This document shows, piece by piece, positions 3,572 through 5,800 of a DNA stretch of 5,800 bases. A program made the translations under genes and the position numbers. The DNA is from an uncultured Lachnospiraceae bacterium. Lineage in GTDB: Bacteria > Bacillota > Clostridia > Lachnospirales > Lachnospiraceae. Where the stretch lies: NCBI GenBank assembly GCA_910586275.1, contig CAJUIM010000036.1:1-5800 (forward strand), written 5' to 3'. The number at the start of each line of letters is the position of its first letter. Positions within the stretch are counted from its first letter, which is position 1. Under the pieces are notes generated by a model. It was not told the origin of the DNA and searched no databases. It was given only the letters and a program-made list of their open reading frames with translations.

Positions 3572-5735
3572 AGTATTAAAGTATTTAGGCAAATCCAAGG
3601 CGGCGGTAGCGGCAATCATAGCACTTTTGATTCTTCAGGCATATTGTGATCTGGAACTGCCCCAGTATACGGCGGATATTGTGGATGTGGGCATCGGGCA
3701 GGGCGGGATTGAATATGGAGTGCCGGAACGGATGCGGGCGGAAACTTTTGACAATGTGCGTATATTTATGACGGCGGAGGAAGAAGAGGACATGCAGGCA
3801 TCATATGCCATGGATGAAAACGGGAACTATGTGCTGGCGGAGGGAGCGGATAGGGAGGCGTTGGAGACAGAGATGGCATTGCCTATGGCATTGCTCACCT
3901 TGCTTTCCGCATCGGAAGAGATATCTCCAAAGATCCTGCGGGACATGATGGAGAGCGGTGCTGTTTCCAAAGAGGAGATTCTGCAGTACCGGGAAATGGC
4001 GGCAGGGGAAGAAACGAAGGGAACGGCGGAGCCGGACAGCGGCGTGGAGGGGCTGAGTGATTCCATGATTGCCCAAATGGCCGTGAATTCCGTGAAAGCG
4101 GAATATGAGGCATTGGGAATGGACATTGAATCGGTGCAGACGCGCTATTTGCTGGACAAAGGCGGACGGATGCTGGGACTTTCCGTATTGATGATGGCAG
4201 TGTCTATTTTGGCAGGGCTGCTGTCAGCCAGAATTTCCGCAAAAATAGGCAGTGATTTAAGGAGCAGCCTGTTCCGCCAGGTGGTGTCCTTTTCGGATGC
4301 GGAGATGGACCGTTTTTCTACCGCATCGCTTATCACAAGAAGCACCAATGACATTCAGCAGATACAGATGGTGTCGGTAATGCTGCTGAGAATGGTTCTG
4401 TATGCGCCCATTGTAGGCGTGGGAGGAGTTCTGAAAGTTATCCGTACCAGAACGGGCATGGGCTGGATTATATTGGTTGCGGTGGCGGCGATAATGCTGC
4501 TGGTAGGTATTCTGATGCTGGTGGCCATGCCAAAATTTAAGAAGATGCAGACATTGGTGGACCGGATGAATCTGGTATCCAGGGAAATACTGACAGGGAT
4601 AATGGTAATCCGTGCTTTCAGCCGGGAGAAATTTGAGGAAAAACGTTTTGACCGAGCCAATAAGGATCTGATGGGCACACAGCTGTTCACCAACCGTGTG
4701 ATGACAATTATGATGCCTATGATGATGCTGATTATGAACGGAATTACAGTGATGATTGTTTGGTTTGGGGCAAAAGGCGTAGATTTAGGGAATCTGCAGG
4801 TGGGAGATATGTTGGCATTCATTACTTATACCATGCAGATTGTCATGGCATTTCTGATGATAACGATGATTTCCGTTATGCTGCCCAGAGCGGGCGTGGC
4901 GGCGGAACGTATCGAAGAAGTATTGGCTACCCGGGCGACCATTCAGGATAAGGAAATAACGCGGGACGGGGAACTGAAGGAGGCGAAGGGTGTTCTGAAA
5001 TTTGAGAATGTCGGTTTCCGGTATCCGGGGGCGGATGAGGATGCTCTGCAGGGAATCAGTTTTACGGCCAATCCGGGAGAAACCACGGCGGTGATCGGCA
5101 GTACCGGCTGCGGCAAATCAACGCTGATCCGTCTTATTCCCCGCTATTATGACGTGACGGAAGGAAGCATTACGATAGACGGCATTGACATCCGCGACTT
5201 ATCTCAGCACCGGCTGCATGAACTGATGGGATATGTGCCTCAGAAAGGCGTGCTGTTCTCCGGGGACATTGAGTCGAACCTGAAATTCGGAGGGGATTTC
5301 ATAACCGACAAAGATATGGAAGAAGCGGCTGCCATTGCGCAGGCCATGGAGTTTATTGACAGTAAGCCGAAGCGTTTCCAAAGCGAGATTGCGCAGGGAG
5401 GCACAAATGTTTCCGGTGGGCAGAAGCAAAGGCTGTCCATTGCCAGGGCTATTGCCAAACATCCGAAAATCTGCCTGTTTGACGACAGTTTTTCGGCATT
5501 GGATTACAAGACCGACGCGGTACTGCGAAAAGCGCTGCACGAAAAACTTTCGGATGCAACAGTGGTGATTGTGGCGCAGAGAATCAGCACCATCCTCCAT
5601 GCGGACCGGATAATCGTACTGGACGACGGGAAAATAGCCGGCATGGGCACGCATAAAGAATTGCTGGAAAACTGTGAGGCATATAGGGAAATCGCACATT
5701 CCCAGCTATCGGAAGCAGAACTAGGAAGCAGATAA
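3564..5735 (+). CDS. ABC exporter half-transporter, degenerate-site subunit of a heterodimer
   Basis: This 723-residue protein fuses a six-helix type I exporter membrane domain to a nucleotide-binding domain. Membrane segments lie at about 12-30, 203-222, 273-292, 299-323, 380-403 and 416-440. The NBD has Walker A GSTGCGKST (Lys518), Q-loop Gln560, signature VSGGQ (616-620), Walker B LFDD (Asp640-Asp641) and SALD D-loop (644-647). Two catalytic residues are replaced: Asp641 stands where the catalytic Glu belongs, and Gln672 (VAQRI) replaces the switch His. This is the pattern of the non-catalytic subunit in pairs such as TM287/TM288, BmrC/BmrD and LmrC/LmrD, so it should work only with a partner, probably the next gene. 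It is about 130-140 residues longer than BmrC or TM287 because of an acidic segment between TM1 and TM2. The start overlaps marR by 8 bases; the nearest SD, GAGGAG (3545-3550), is 13 bases away, so translational coupling is likely. The substrate is unknown; drug or toxic-compound export is inferred from family and MarR linkage. Confidence 0.93.
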   Translation: MFKVLKYLGKSKAAVAAIIALLILQAYCDLELPQYTADIVDVGIGQGGIEYGVPERMRAETFDNVRIFMTAEEEEDMQASYAMDENGNYVLAEGADREALETEMALPMALLTLLSASEEISPKILRDMMESGAVSKEEILQYREMAAGEETKGTAEPDSGVEGLSDSMIAQMAVNSVKAEYEALGMDIESVQTRYLLDKGGRMLGLSVLMMAVSILAGLLSARISAKIGSDLRSSLFRQVVSFSDAEMDRFSTASLITRSTNDIQQIQMVSVMLLRMVLYAPIVGVGGVLKVIRTRTGMGWIILVAVAAIMLLVGILMLVAMPKFKKMQTLVDRMNLVSREILTGIMVIRAFSREKFEEKRFDRANKDLMGTQLFTNRVMTIMMPMMMLIMNGITVMIVWFGAKGVDLGNLQVGDMLAFITYTMQIVMAFLMITMISVMLPRAGVAAERIEEVLATRATIQDKEITRDGELKEAKGVLKFENVGFRYPGADEDALQGISFTANPGETTAVIGSTGCGKSTLIRLIPRYYDVTEGSITIDGIDIRDLSQHRLHELMGYVPQKGVLFSGDIESNLKFGGDFITDKDMEEAAAIAQAMEFIDSKPKRFQSEIAQGGTNVSGGQKQRLSIARAIAKHPKICLFDDSFSALDYKTDAVLRKALHEKLSDATVVIVAQRISTILHADRIIVLDDGKIAGMGTHKELLENCEAYREIAHSQLSEAELGSR

Positions 5736-5738
5736 ATA

Positions 5739-5770
5739 GTGCGATGCGGAACTAAAAAACAGCATCGCGC
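5739..5770 (+). other. Intercistronic hairpin after the ABC gene
   Basis: GTGCGATGC (5739-5747) pairs with GCATCGCGC (5762-5770), 9 bp with a single U-G, around a 14-base A-rich loop. It begins 3 bases after the exporter stop. No T-run follows, and a ribosome binding site appears 24 bases later. It therefore looks like an RNA-stabilising or processing hairpin, or a partial attenuator, between two co-transcribed genes and not a terminator. Confidence 0.55.
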
Positions 5771-5794
5771 CGGACAGTGCCAGTAAGGATGTAC

Positions 5795-5800
5795 GGAGGA
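5795..5800 (+). promoter_or_regulatory. Ribosome binding site of the next, unseen gene
   Basis: The window ends in GGAGGA, a near-perfect Shine-Dalgarno sequence, with no start codon yet in range. A gene should start within about 5-12 bases past the edge on the same strand. From the degenerate ATP site of the preceding exporter, that gene is expected to encode its catalytically competent partner. Confidence 0.7.

Overview
The window looks like chromosomal DNA of a Gram-positive Clostridia, most likely a Lachnospiraceae-type bacterium. This rests on several things: strong purine-rich ribosome binding sites, a KtrB/KtrA potassium system, a MarR-linked heterodimer-type ABC exporter, a tRNA gene without an encoded CCA, and an HPr-like protein that lacks the phospho-histidine region. 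The genus cannot be fixed from the sequence. All recognisable genes are on the + strand. I see no IS element, prophage gene or CRISPR array. The content is mostly of known families, and the most unusual parts are the non-coding leaders and the junctions between genes.

Left part (1-521). After about 80 bases with no identifiable gene there is a weak hairpin and a good extended -10 promoter. A 79-residue HPr/Crh-like protein follows. Fourteen bases after its stop codon begins tRNA-Gly(CCC). A weaker promoter inside the 3' end of the HPr-like gene could serve the tRNA separately.

Middle part (522-2962). A 306-base non-coding leader contains an intrinsic-terminator-like hairpin, a perfect 12-bp palindrome and several smaller hairpins. 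It leads into ktrB (K+ translocating membrane subunit) and ktrA (cytoplasmic RCK gating subunit), which together form a Ktr-type potassium uptake system. ktrB comes first, the reverse of the B. subtilis ktrAB order. A strong 12-bp-stem terminator closes this unit.

Right part (2963-5800). An AT-rich region with a candidate MarR operator precedes a MarR-family regulator. Its 3' end overlaps by 8 bases the start of a 723-residue ABC exporter half-transporter. That exporter has a degenerate ATP site (Asp for the catalytic Glu, Gln for the switch His) and a roughly 150-residue extracytoplasmic insertion between TM1 and TM2. The window ends in a ribosome binding site, so the next gene is very probably the catalytically competent partner half-transporter. 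The likely logic is a self-regulated drug or toxic-compound export operon: marR - ABC(degenerate) - ABC(partner).
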